A stretch of 5,461 bases of DNA from Flavobacteriales bacterium (GTDB taxonomy: Bacteria > Bacteroidota > Bacteroidia > Flavobacteriales_D > Crocinitomicaceae), in assembly GCA_947496835.1 (NCBI GenBank), contig CANMFV010000091.1, forward strand, positions 1-5,461, written 5' to 3'. Position 1 is the stretch's first letter; the number at the start of each line of letters is the position of its first letter. A program made the position numbers and the translations under genes. This document shows, in pieces, positions 1 through 5,461 of this stretch. The notes beneath the pieces are model-generated. The model saw nothing but the letters and a program-made list of their open reading frames with translations. It was not told the origin of the DNA and searched no databases.

Positions 1-1154
1 GCCTTCTCTGCATGTTCAATGATGAGTTTTTCCCCGAATGCATTGATGTAATGACTTGTCCGTCCACTCACAACAAAACGAAAGGGATGGATTTGACTAA
101 ATCGGACCGTGTCACCAATGATGTAACGCCATAATCCGGATGAAGTCGTTATGACTAAAGCATATTCCTTGTTTACTTCAACATTTTCCAAGCTTACGAT
201 TGTTTTTGAATTTAATCCATCGAATTCGGTCATGGGAATAAATTCATAGAAAACCTGTGAATTGGTTAATAGCAAAAGTTCTTTTGATGTTGTTTGATCT
301 TGAAGTCCAAAATATCCTTCGGATGAATTGTAGGATTCTACGTAATTCATGGATGGTATTTGAAGGATTTCTTGAAAGGCTTCTTGGTAAGGTTTGAAGG
401 ACATGCCACCATGGATGTAGAGTTCTAAATTCGGCCAAACTTCAATGATGGATTTCTTTCCAGATTTCTCAAGAACTTTTTTCAATAAAAGCAAGGTCCA
501 ACTTGGAATTCCAGCAATGATGCAAATGTTTTCATCAAGAACGGATTCCGCCATGCGCTCTAATTTTTCCTCCCAGTTCTCGAGTAGAGCAATGTCTTTT
601 TTTGGCGTTCGGCGTAATTCGGTCCAAGTTGGTAAATGATTGATGATGATTGCAGATAGGTCTCCAATGAAAACACCATCTTCGGATTGCTCAATTTTTC
701 CACTTCCACCAATAATCAAATGTTTCGCATTGTACAACTTGCGCTTGGAATGATTGGCGTAATACTGTGATAGTAAGTCTTTGCCATTCGCATAATGATT
801 TTGTAAAAGCGAATCTTGGGTAATGGGTAAAATTTTAATCCGGTCTGCCGTTGTTCCCGAAGACTTGGCAAACCAACTCGTTTTTCCAGGCCACAATTGG
901 GATTCAGAGCCATCAATGGACGCTTCGATGTAGGATTTTAACGTTCCGTAATCGCTCAATGGAATATTGCTTTGAAATGATTCAATGCCATCAACATCGG
1001 TTAATCCAACTTTTCGGCCGTAAATTGTTTCCTTTCCTTTTTCTATTAGAAAGTGAATTGTTTTGAGTTGATTCGAAATGGGATTTTGGCGGTAATCATT
1101 GATGCGCGCCATACGTCTTCCAATCAACCAAGAAAATACGGAGTTGAAAGGCAT
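1..1154 (-). CDS. GH3 auxin-responsive promoter family protein (acyl-adenylating enzyme), C-terminus missing
   Basis: The frame is open without stops from ATG 1154 to the left edge, giving 384 residues of a family that is usually about 500 long, so the C-terminal part lies outside the window. GH3 proteins belong to the ANL adenylate-forming superfamily; plant members join acyl acids such as jasmonate or auxin to amino acids using ATP. The substrate of the Bacteroidota members is not known to me. The three ATP/AMP-binding motifs are visible: the P-loop-like SSGTT at residues 98-102, followed by a Lys-containing stretch; YNSSEGYFG at 275-283; and RYIIGDTVRF at 343-352. SGRTSHYINAFGEKL follows at 363-377, where the C-terminal domain hinge is expected. 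No signal peptide is seen, so it is probably cytosolic. The start MPFNSVFSWLIGRRMARIN suits the family. It lies 38 bp downstream of a small membrane-protein ORF and has no clear promoter of its own, so the two may be cotranscribed. Family call sure; function inferred. Confidence 0.93.
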   Translation of the reverse strand, partial: MPFNSVFSWLIGRRMARINDYRQNPISNQLKTIHFLIEKGKETIYGRKVGLTDVDGIESFQSNIPLSDYGTLKSYIEASIDGSESQLWPGKTSWFAKSSGTTADRIKILPITQDSLLQNHYANGKDLLSQYYANHSKRKLYNAKHLIIGGSGKIEQSEDGVFIGDLSAIIINHLPTWTELRRTPKKDIALLENWEEKLERMAESVLDENICIIAGIPSWTLLLLKKVLEKSGKKSIIEVWPNLELYIHGGMSFKPYQEAFQEILQIPSMNYVESYNSSEGYFGLQDQTTSKELLLLTNSQVFYEFIPMTEFDGLNSKTIVSLENVEVNKEYALVITTSSGLWRYIIGDTVRFSQIHPFRFVVSGRTSHYINAFGEKLIIEHAEK

Positions 1155-1159
1155 AATTC

Positions 1160-1191
1160 AACGAAGTTGATGAATGGAAAACGAAGTTGAT
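1160..1191. repeat. Two direct copies of a 12-bp repeat
   Basis: AACGAAGTTGAT occurs at 1160-1171 and again at 1180-1191, a 20-bp period, so equivalent bases lie about two helical turns apart. The core of each copy (AAC-GAA-GTT) is a near-perfect small inverted repeat. The pair sits between the stop of the 32-codon ORF and the GH3 start codon. It could be a tandem operator, a processing or pausing element, or a chance duplication. The sequence alone cannot separate these. Confidence 0.7.
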
Positions 1192-1192
1192 T

Positions 1193-1291
1193 CTATCCCC
1201 AGATAAGGACAGAAATCAAGATGGATAAAATAATAATCGTATAAATTGTTCCTACTGCAGCAGTCGACCCTTCAAAGAAATTATCTGACAT
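1193..1291 (-). CDS. Small hypothetical single-span membrane protein (32 aa)
   Basis: This ORF runs from ATG 1291 to TAG 1195-1193 and is not recognised as any named family. The 32-residue product has a short acidic N-terminus (MSDNFFEG), then an unbroken non-polar stretch from about residue 11 to 30, rich in Ile, Leu and Val, and ends in Trp-Gly. This is the shape of a single transmembrane helix with almost no soluble part. It carries no Lys or Arg, so topology cannot be predicted from the positive-inside rule. Support for its being real comes from position: it begins 59 bp after the terminator of the upstream operon, a TACTTTTG element lies 18 bp before its ATG, and it ends 38 bp before the GH3 gene on the same strand. 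There is no Shine-Dalgarno sequence, which is normal in Bacteroidota. It could also be chance coding in a leader region. Confidence 0.45.
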   Translation of the reverse strand: MSDNFFEGSTAAVGTIYTIIILSILISVLIWG

Positions 1292-1309
1292 AATGTTTGT
1301 TTTAGACTT

Positions 1310-1317
1310 CAAAAGTA
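1310..1317 (-). promoter_or_regulatory. Candidate Bacteroidota-type -7 promoter element for small ORF and GH3
   Basis: Read on the minus strand this is TACTTTTG, an exact match to the TAnnTTTG consensus of Bacteroidota primary-sigma promoters. It lies after the terminator of the preceding operon and 18 bp before the ATG of the 32-codon ORF, which would give a leader of roughly 10-12 nt. I see no good TTTG-type -33 element at the usual 17-23 bp upstream, so the call rests on the -7 match and position. Confidence 0.4.
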
Positions 1318-1350
1318 GGAATTGTTTTGCTTATATCGTTCAGTTCGCAC

Positions 1351-1379
1351 AAAAAAAAAGCCCTAAAGAAGGGCTTTTG
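1351..1379 (-). terminator. Rho-independent terminator ending the mtaB-PTPS-folE-Bax operon
   Basis: An 8-bp stem pairs 1356-1363 with 1371-1378 (AAAAGCCC / GGGCTTTT) around a 7-base loop. The four G-C pairs sit at the loop end. On the minus strand the stem is followed by an unbroken U tract (nine T residues in 1351-1359, partly in the stem). It starts 18 bp after the stop codon of the Bax inhibitor-1 family gene. In the plus direction the U tract is only four long, so termination should be mainly for minus-strand transcripts. Confidence 0.9.
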
Positions 1380-1397
1380 AAGTGATTTAATACCAAC

Positions 1398-2108
1398 TTA
1401 ATCTCTGCTTCCAAATAGACGCAGAAGGGTAAGGAATAAATTAATGAATGTAATGTATAATGTGAGTCCGCCGAACAAAGCCATTTTACTTCGTTGGTCC
1501 TCGTTCATCTCTGCATTGTGAGCCATTTCTTTTAGCATTTGCATTTTGTATGCTACTAATCCAGTAAAGACAAAAACGCCAATGTAAGTAATCATTTTAT
1601 CCATGCCAGAACTATGCATGAACATGTTAATGATACTCGCGATGATGATTCCTCCAAGCGCCATGTACAATAAACTACCAAACTTCGTTAGATCTGTTTT
1701 TGTGGTATAACCCAATACTGCCATAATTCCGAATGCTCCCGAAGCAGCAAAGAACGTCAATGCGATTGATCCCAATGAGTAAATTGTGAAAATAAAGGAT
1801 AAACTCAATCCCATTAAAACCGAATAAATGATGAAAAGCAACAAAATTGTCTTCATGGACATGCGTTCAAGTCCCATGCTCATGGCGAAAACAACCACAA
1901 TTGGGGAGAACATCACAACGTAAAATAGTGGAGAAATACCTGTTTCAGTTAAGAACAAAGTGGCAATGTATGCAGGATTCGTACCAACGGTATATGCAAT
2001 TATCCCCGAAATACTTAATGCAGCAAACATGTACGTGTATACGCTGCGGATGAAATCTCTGGCAATGTCTGAGGAGACAGACTGATCATTATTTAAGTAA
2101 TCACTCAT
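1398..2108 (-). CDS. Bax inhibitor-1/YccA family membrane protein (UPF0005)
   Basis: The product is 236 residues, normal for the family, with seven predicted membrane spans at about 22-42, 60-79, 86-109, 113-133, 143-163, 171-189 and 209-230. Family signatures are the TKTDLT segment at 136-141 after span 4 and GGLTLYITFINLFLTLLRLFG at the C-terminal span. Characterised relatives are BsYetJ, a pH-dependent calcium leak channel, and E. coli YccA, a modulator of the FtsH protease. Oddly, the two aspartates of the YetJ di-aspartyl sensor (D171 in YDLNQ, D195 in YLDFINLF) correspond here to K188 (YKMQ) and T220 (YITFINLF). A pH-gated calcium role therefore should not be assumed. ATG 2108 follows the folE stop after one base (TAA-T-ATG), indicating translational coupling. 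It is the last gene before the terminator. Family call firm; role unknown. Confidence 0.95.
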   Translation of the reverse strand: MSDYLNNDQSVSSDIARDFIRSVYTYMFAALSISGIIAYTVGTNPAYIATLFLTETGISPLFYVVMFSPIVVVFAMSMGLERMSMKTILLLFIIYSVLMGLSLSFIFTIYSLGSIALTFFAASGAFGIMAVLGYTTKTDLTKFGSLLYMALGGIIIASIINMFMHSSGMDKMITYIGVFVFTGLVAYKMQMLKEMAHNAEMNEDQRSKMALFGGLTLYITFINLFLTLLRLFGSRD

Positions 2109-2109
2109 A

Positions 2110-2676
2110 TTAATGTAATTTAGCTTGTACTAAATTAATAAATTCTTTTCTCGTCGCGTCATTTGATAAAAATAATCCTGTAAATGCGCTTGTTGTCGTT
2201 ACGGAGTTTTGTTTTTGTACACCGCGCATTTGCATGCACATGTGACAACATTCAATAACTACTGCAACACCTTTAGGTTCGAGGGTACGTTGAATGCAAT
2301 CGCGAATTTCTAAGGTTAATCTTTCTTGTACTTGTAAGCGACGCGCATATGCATCTACCACGCGAGGAAGTTTACTTAAACCAACAATTTTTCCGTCTGG
2401 GATGTAAGCAATGTGTGCTTTTCCAAAGAATGGAAGCATGTGGTGCTCACACATGGAATACACTTCGATGTGTTTTACGATAACCATTTCGGAATAGTCC
2501 TCATGGAAAATGGCTTGCCGAATTAGTTCATCTGGATTGATATCGTAACCGTGCGTCAAAAACTTCATCGCTTTTGCTACTCTTTCCGGTGTCTTTAATA
2601 ATCCTTCTCTTTCCGGATTTTCACCGATTTGTTCGATAATTGAGCGATAATGTTCTTCCATTCCTTCTTGATTCAA
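2110..2676 (-). CDS. folE: GTP cyclohydrolase I (FolE), EC 3.5.4.16
   Basis: This enzyme converts GTP to 7,8-dihydroneopterin triphosphate plus formate, the entry step to folate, tetrahydropterins and queuosine-type deazapurines. It normally acts as a cytosolic homodecamer. The 188 residues cover the complete type IA domain: LLKTPERVAKAM at 26-37, the zinc and active-site block C76-E-H78-H79, GLSKLPRVVDAYARRLQVQERLT across 99-121, and H145-M-C147-M with RGVQKQNSVTTT after it. C76, H79 and C147 match the E. coli zinc ligands C110, H113 and C181, and H78 and H145 match catalytic H112 and H179. All are intact. The start is uncertain: the coordinate given uses TTG 2676, while the only in-frame ATG is at 2661, giving 183 residues from MEEHYRS. 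An in-frame TAG at 2694-2692 rules out anything much longer. The gene lies 32 bp after the PTPS gene and 1 bp before the membrane-protein gene. Confidence 0.97.
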   Translation of the reverse strand: MNQEGMEEHYRSIIEQIGENPEREGLLKTPERVAKAMKFLTHGYDINPDELIRQAIFHEDYSEMVIVKHIEVYSMCEHHMLPFFGKAHIAYIPDGKIVGLSKLPRVVDAYARRLQVQERLTLEIRDCIQRTLEPKGVAVVIECCHMCMQMRGVQKQNSVTTTSAFTGLFLSNDATRKEFINLVQAKLH

Positions 2677-2708
2677 TGTATTTTGTTTAAACTAACAACG
2701 AAGGAAAG

Positions 2709-3140
2709 CTAAAAAGGTTCTTTGCCACCGTAATATTCCACAAAGTTATTTTCGGTTTCGATGAGTTTTATTTTAGCCATTTCACCACCATGTTCTTGAA
2801 CGAGAGGATCTAGAATATCCCAAATGGCAATCGCTAAGTTTTCTGTTGAGGCCATAATTCCTTCTAGAAATGGAACGTCTAAATTTAAATTCTTGTGATC
2901 CAAAGCTTCAATGATGTGTTCGCGCACGAGTACACTGAGTACTTTTAGGTTCATCACGAAGCCAGTTTCAGGATGAGGAACACCTTTCACGGTAATGTAC
3001 AATTGGAAATTGTGTCCGTGCCAGTTATGATTGGAACATTTCCCAAAAACTTCTTGATTTTTCTCATTACTCCATTCAGGTCTCCAAAGTTTATGCGCCG
3101 CATTAAACGTTTCTCTTCGGGTGATGTAAACTGTTTTCAT
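2709..3140 (-). CDS. 6-pyruvoyl-tetrahydropterin synthase / 6-carboxytetrahydropterin synthase family (COG0720)
   Basis: These zinc enzymes act on 7,8-dihydroneopterin triphosphate, the product of the neighbouring FolE. They make 6-pyruvoyl-tetrahydropterin (PTPS) or 6-carboxy-tetrahydropterin (QueD, the preQ0/queuosine route). At 143 residues it is full length. Zinc ligands are H16 (FNAAH), H41 and H43 (WHGHN). The catalytic Cys is C35, with D81-H82 in the LDHKNLNLDVP block, and pterin-binding E128 is in the ETENN segment. Spacing of the Cys motif is C-x5-HGH, as in mammalian PTPS, rather than the C-x3-HGH of E. coli QueD; GFVMNL at 61-66 also resembles the eukaryotic GMVMNL. I therefore favour PTPS-like chemistry, but automated annotation may say queD. 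No preQ0 genes (queC, queE) are in the window to decide. The ATG lies 3 bp after the mtaB stop, so it is cotranscribed. Confidence 0.93.
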   Translation of the reverse strand: MKTVYITRRETFNAAHKLWRPEWSNEKNQEVFGKCSNHNWHGHNFQLYITVKGVPHPETGFVMNLKVLSVLVREHIIEALDHKNLNLDVPFLEGIMASTENLAIAIWDILDPLVQEHGGEMAKIKLIETENNFVEYYGGKEPF

Positions 3141-3143
3141 AGC

Positions 3144-4463
3144 TTATTCAATGATTGTAGATATTAGTTCACATTTCATGATTCCATCTCGGTCCATTTC
3201 CAAAAGTTTGATGGATTGAAATGTGTTCACCAAATCCTGCTGATAGGTATATTTTACTTTTACATAATTTTCGGTGAATCCGTACATGATTCCCTCATCT
3301 TCTTCTTGCTCAAAAAGCACTGTTCGCAAGGAATCAATGTTCTCGTGGTAAAACTGTCTTTTTTTACGGTCTGAGAGTAAGTGTAATTGTTTACTTCGCT
3401 CGCGTCTAACGTCCATTGGAACGGCCTCTCCTAATTTTGGAGCACCAGTATTGGCTCTTTCAGAGTAAGTGAAAACGTGTAAATAAGAAATGTCAAGATC
3501 CTTCAAGAAATCGATTGTTTCCATGAAGTCCTCATCCGTTTCTCCAGGAAATCCAACAATGACATCAACACCAATGCACGCATCTGAACGAAGTGATTTG
3601 ATTTGATTCACACGTTCTGCATACAATGCACGCTCGTATTTTCGGCGCATCAACTTGAGTATGCGGTCACTGCCTGATTGCAATGGAATGTGGAAATGCG
3701 GAACAAATCGTTGCGATTTCGACAAACAAAAATCAATGATGTCGTTTGATAAAAGGTTGGGCTCGATGGAAGAAATACGAAAACGGTCAATGCCATCTAC
3801 TTCATCAAGTCCTTGAATCAGTTGGTAAAAGTCTTCATTTCCACCTTGTCCAAAATCTCCAATATTTACTCCTGTAAGTACTACTTCTCGAATTTTCGTT
3901 TCGGCAATTTTCTTCGCTTCAAGAACGGTTTCATCGATCGTTGCATTTCTACTTTTTCCCCGTGCAAGTGGAATTGTACAGAAGGTGCAGAAATAATCAC
4001 AGCCATCTTGTACTTTTAAAAAGGAACGCGTACGATCTCCAAAGGAGTATGAAGGAACAAACTCTTTCGTTTCTTTAATATTGTCAAAGGAAACAATTGT
4101 TTCCGTCGAAAGTTGATCTATTTTAGCTAAATGATCGAGGATGCTGAATTTTTCATTCGCACCCAGAACCATATTTACACCTGTGATTTGTGCAATTTCA
4201 GTCGGTTTTAACTGTGCATAACAGCCCACAATGACCACAAATGATTCTGGATTTATTTTCTTTGCGCGTTTTACGAGTTGCTTACATTTTTTATCAGCAT
4301 TTTCTGTTACAGAACAGGTGTTGATCACGTAAACATCGGGATGTTCTTCGAATCCAACCTTCGCAAATCCAGCGTCCTCAAACAATCTGGATATCGTTGA
4401 GGTCTCGGAGAAATTTAATTTACATCCAAGCGTATAAAAAGCGACTTTTTTGAATTGATTCAT
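3144..4463 (-). CDS. mtaB: tRNA t6A37 methylthiotransferase MtaB (radical SAM, MiaB family)
   Basis: MtaB adds a methylthio group to t6A at position 37 of ANN-decoding tRNAs, giving ms2t6A, which steadies codon-anticodon pairing. The 439 residues show the usual three parts. The N-terminal UPF0004 domain has cluster ligands C14 (YTLGCKLN), C50 (NTCSVT) and C81 (VGCYAQ). The radical-SAM domain has C155-x3-C159-x2-C162 followed by IPLARGKSRN, then GVNIGDFG, SSIEPN, HIPLQSGSDRIL and GVDVIVGFPGETDEDF. A poorly conserved TRAM-like C-terminus starts near residue 375. The YTLGCKLN start and CSVTENADKK favour MtaB over MiaB (which has a longer N-terminus) and over RimO. It is the first gene of the minus-strand operon. 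Its ATG is 126 bp from the divergent lhgO start, so its promoter must lie in that gap, although I cannot point to a clear one. Confidence 0.95.
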   Translation of the reverse strand: MNQFKKVAFYTLGCKLNFSETSTISRLFEDAGFAKVGFEEHPDVYVINTCSVTENADKKCKQLVKRAKKINPESFVVIVGCYAQLKPTEIAQITGVNMVLGANEKFSILDHLAKIDQLSTETIVSFDNIKETKEFVPSYSFGDRTRSFLKVQDGCDYFCTFCTIPLARGKSRNATIDETVLEAKKIAETKIREVVLTGVNIGDFGQGGNEDFYQLIQGLDEVDGIDRFRISSIEPNLLSNDIIDFCLSKSQRFVPHFHIPLQSGSDRILKLMRRKYERALYAERVNQIKSLRSDACIGVDVIVGFPGETDEDFMETIDFLKDLDISYLHVFTYSERANTGAPKLGEAVPMDVRRERSKQLHLLSDRKKRQFYHENIDSLRTVLFEQEEDEGIMYGFTENYVKVKYTYQQDLVNTFQSIKLLEMDRDGIMKCELISTIIE

Positions 4464-4567
4464 TGAGGGTGTAAAGTTAAGGACTTATTTTGTGAAAGGA
4501 AACCTTCTAATCGTGCTTTCCTTGTCCAAAATGTGATTTCAATGCGATGATGCGTTTGTTTAATTGC

Positions 4568-4575
4568 TAATTTTG
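4568..4575 (+). promoter_or_regulatory. Candidate Bacteroidota-type -7 promoter element for lhgO
   Basis: TAATTTTG matches the TAnnTTTG consensus exactly and sits 14 bp before the lhgO ATG, which would give a very short leader of about 8 nt. The best upstream TTTG (4555-4558) is only 9 bp away, much closer than the 17-23 bp expected for a -33 element, so the promoter is incomplete as read. In AT-rich intergenic DNA such an octamer can occur by chance. Confidence 0.35.
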
Positions 4576-4589
4576 CTCAAAACAAGAGA

Positions 4590-5461
4590 ATGAAATTCGA
4601 TATAGCAGTTATTGGTGGTGGAATTGTAGGAGCAGCAACTTTTTACAAGTTGCAAGTCAAATACCCAAATTTAAAAATTGCACTTTTTGAAAAAGAAGCT
4701 CTTCTAGCGGATCATCAGACGGGACATAATTCAGGTGTCATTCACTCTGGACTTTATTACAAGCCTGGATCTTTGAAAGCGCGCAATTGCATTCAAGGAA
4801 GACATGAATTGGTTGCTTTTGCAAAAGAACACGGAATCAAACACGACGTATGTGGAAAAGTCGTTGTTGCGACGGATGCGAGTGAACTTCCAAATATGGA
4901 ACGCGTGTTTAAAACAGGACTTGAAAATAAAATTGAAGGCATTCAAATGATTACCGCAGATGAAGTGCGAGACATCGAGCCACATGTTAGATCAATAGGT
5001 GGCATTCATGTTCCTTGTACCGGAATCATTGATTTTAGAGGAGCGACGATTAAAATGGTTGAGATTGCTTTATCTCTTCAGGAAAGTAGTAAGCTTTTTC
5101 TAGAAACGGAAGTTTTATCCATTGATAAAGGTGAGGAAAACTCTACGATTCATACGTCAAAAGGATCCTTCCAAGCGGAATACTTGGTTTTTTGCGTGGG
5201 ATTACAAGCCGATCGTTTAGCGCGAAAAGATGGCGTTAAGTTAAAGGAGCAAGTCGTTGGATTCAGAGGGGATTATTATGAATTAACTCCAGAGGCAAAA
5301 CACAAAGTCAAAAACCTCATTTACCCAGTTCCAAATCCTGATTTCCCATTCTTGGGTGTACATTTTACACGCATGACTGATGGAGAAGTGGAATGTGGTC
5401 CAAATGCCGTTTTTACATTTAAACGCGAAGGATATGGTAAAACAGATTTTTCATTGAAAGA
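4590..5461 (+). CDS. lhgO: L-2-hydroxyglutarate dehydrogenase/oxidase LhgO, C-terminus missing
   Basis: This FAD enzyme oxidises L-2-hydroxyglutarate to 2-oxoglutarate. In E. coli it passes electrons to the membrane quinone pool and serves glutarate/lysine breakdown; in general it also repairs L-2-hydroxyglutarate made by side activity of malate dehydrogenase. The open frame from ATG 4590 to the right edge gives 290 residues of about 400. The N-terminal FAD-binding Rossmann motif is AVIGGGIVGAA at 6-16, followed by an acidic residue at the end of strand 2 (FEKE, 33-36). Family blocks follow: TGHNSGVIHSGLYYKPGSLK at 44-63, IDFRGATI at 147-154, FRGDYYEL at 225-232, and LIYPVPNPDFPFLGVHFTRM at 243-262 with CGPNAV after it. 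These blocks point to LhgO rather than other DAO-fold oxidases. The gene is transcribed divergently from mtaB, with no partner gene visible on its own strand. Confidence 0.94.
   Translation, partial: MKFDIAVIGGGIVGAATFYKLQVKYPNLKIALFEKEALLADHQTGHNSGVIHSGLYYKPGSLKARNCIQGRHELVAFAKEHGIKHDVCGKVVVATDASELPNMERVFKTGLENKIEGIQMITADEVRDIEPHVRSIGGIHVPCTGIIDFRGATIKMVEIALSLQESSKLFLETEVLSIDKGEENSTIHTSKGSFQAEYLVFCVGLQADRLARKDGVKLKEQVVGFRGDYYELTPEAKHKVKNLIYPVPNPDFPFLGVHFTRMTDGEVECGPNAVFTFKREGYGKTDFSLK

Noticed and set aside
244..1066. Short ORFs on both strands inside the GH3 gene (244-438, 445-639, 716-916, 851-1066)
   Set aside because: They lie in other frames of a continuous 384-codon GH3 frame with clear family motifs, have no recognisable domains, and are explained as shadows.
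1351..1379. Terminator acting equally on plus-strand transcripts
   Set aside because: The plus side has only four T residues after the stem and no plus-strand gene ends nearby.
1155..1397. Small RNA gene or riboswitch in the gap between GH3 and the Bax inhibitor-1 gene
   Set aside because: Apart from the terminator hairpin I see no stable long stem, no conserved aptamer motif and no second terminator; the promoter-like element is better explained by the small ORF and GH3.
1847..2053. Plus-strand ORF antisense to the Bax inhibitor-1 gene
   Set aside because: The product is rich in Cys, Gln and Trp without any family resemblance and lies fully opposite a strongly supported gene.
2973..3167. 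Plus-strand ORF antisense to the PTPS gene
   Set aside because: It is fully antisense to a well-conserved enzyme, with no domain or start context of its own.
3813..4019. Plus-strand ORF antisense to mtaB
   Set aside because: It is a shadow of the radical-SAM coding frame; nothing in it is recognisable.
4472..4479. TAACTTTA on the minus strand as a -7 element for mtaB
   Set aside because: The last base departs from TAnnTTTG, no -33 partner is seen, and the implied transcript start falls within a few bases of the ATG. I could not support a specific mtaB promoter.
4731..4985. Minus-strand 84-codon ORF opposite lhgO
   Set aside because: It is antisense to the conserved substrate and FAD region of lhgO; its Phe/Asn-rich composition is what an antisense shadow gives.

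Overview
The window looks like an ordinary chromosomal stretch from a member of the Bacteroidota, probably Flavobacteriales. The evidence is AT-rich DNA, no convincing Shine-Dalgarno sequences, two candidate -7 elements of the Bacteroidota form TAnnTTTG, and this set of protein families: a bacterial GH3-like protein, MtaB, a PTPS with a C-x5-HGH motif next to FolE, and LhgO. I would not name a genus. No mobile element, CRISPR array, rRNA or tRNA is visible.

Layout: (1) Positions 1-1154, minus strand, hold the first 384 residues of a GH3-family acyl-adenylating protein, cut off at the left edge. (2) Positions 1155-1397 hold no annotated gene at first sight. On close reading they contain a 12-bp direct repeat, a 32-codon ORF for a possible single-span membrane protein, a TACTTTTG promoter-like element in front of it, and a strong minus-strand terminator. 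(3) Positions 1398-4463 are a compact minus-strand cluster transcribed in the order mtaB, PTPS, folE, Bax inhibitor-1 family gene. Its gaps are 3, 32 and 1 bp and it ends at the terminator. (4) Positions 4464-4589 are a 126-bp divergent promoter region. (5) Positions 4590-5461, plus strand, hold the first 290 residues of L-2-hydroxyglutarate dehydrogenase/oxidase, cut off at the right edge.

How the genes work together: FolE makes 7,8-dihydroneopterin triphosphate from GTP, and the PTPS-family enzyme next to it uses that product. Their adjacency suggests a tetrahydropterin or deazapurine branch of GTP metabolism. MtaB is a radical-SAM tRNA-modification enzyme, and the Bax inhibitor-1/YccA protein is a seven-span membrane protein. 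These two share the transcript but have no obvious pathway link to the pterin genes. LhgO is a separate, divergently transcribed metabolite-repair or catabolic enzyme.

The points most worth a second look are the 32-residue membrane ORF, the loss of both aspartates of the di-aspartyl pH sensor in the Bax inhibitor-1 homologue, and the C-x5-HGH (rather than QueD-like C-x3-HGH) motif in the PTPS. I found no convincing evidence of a new multi-gene system.
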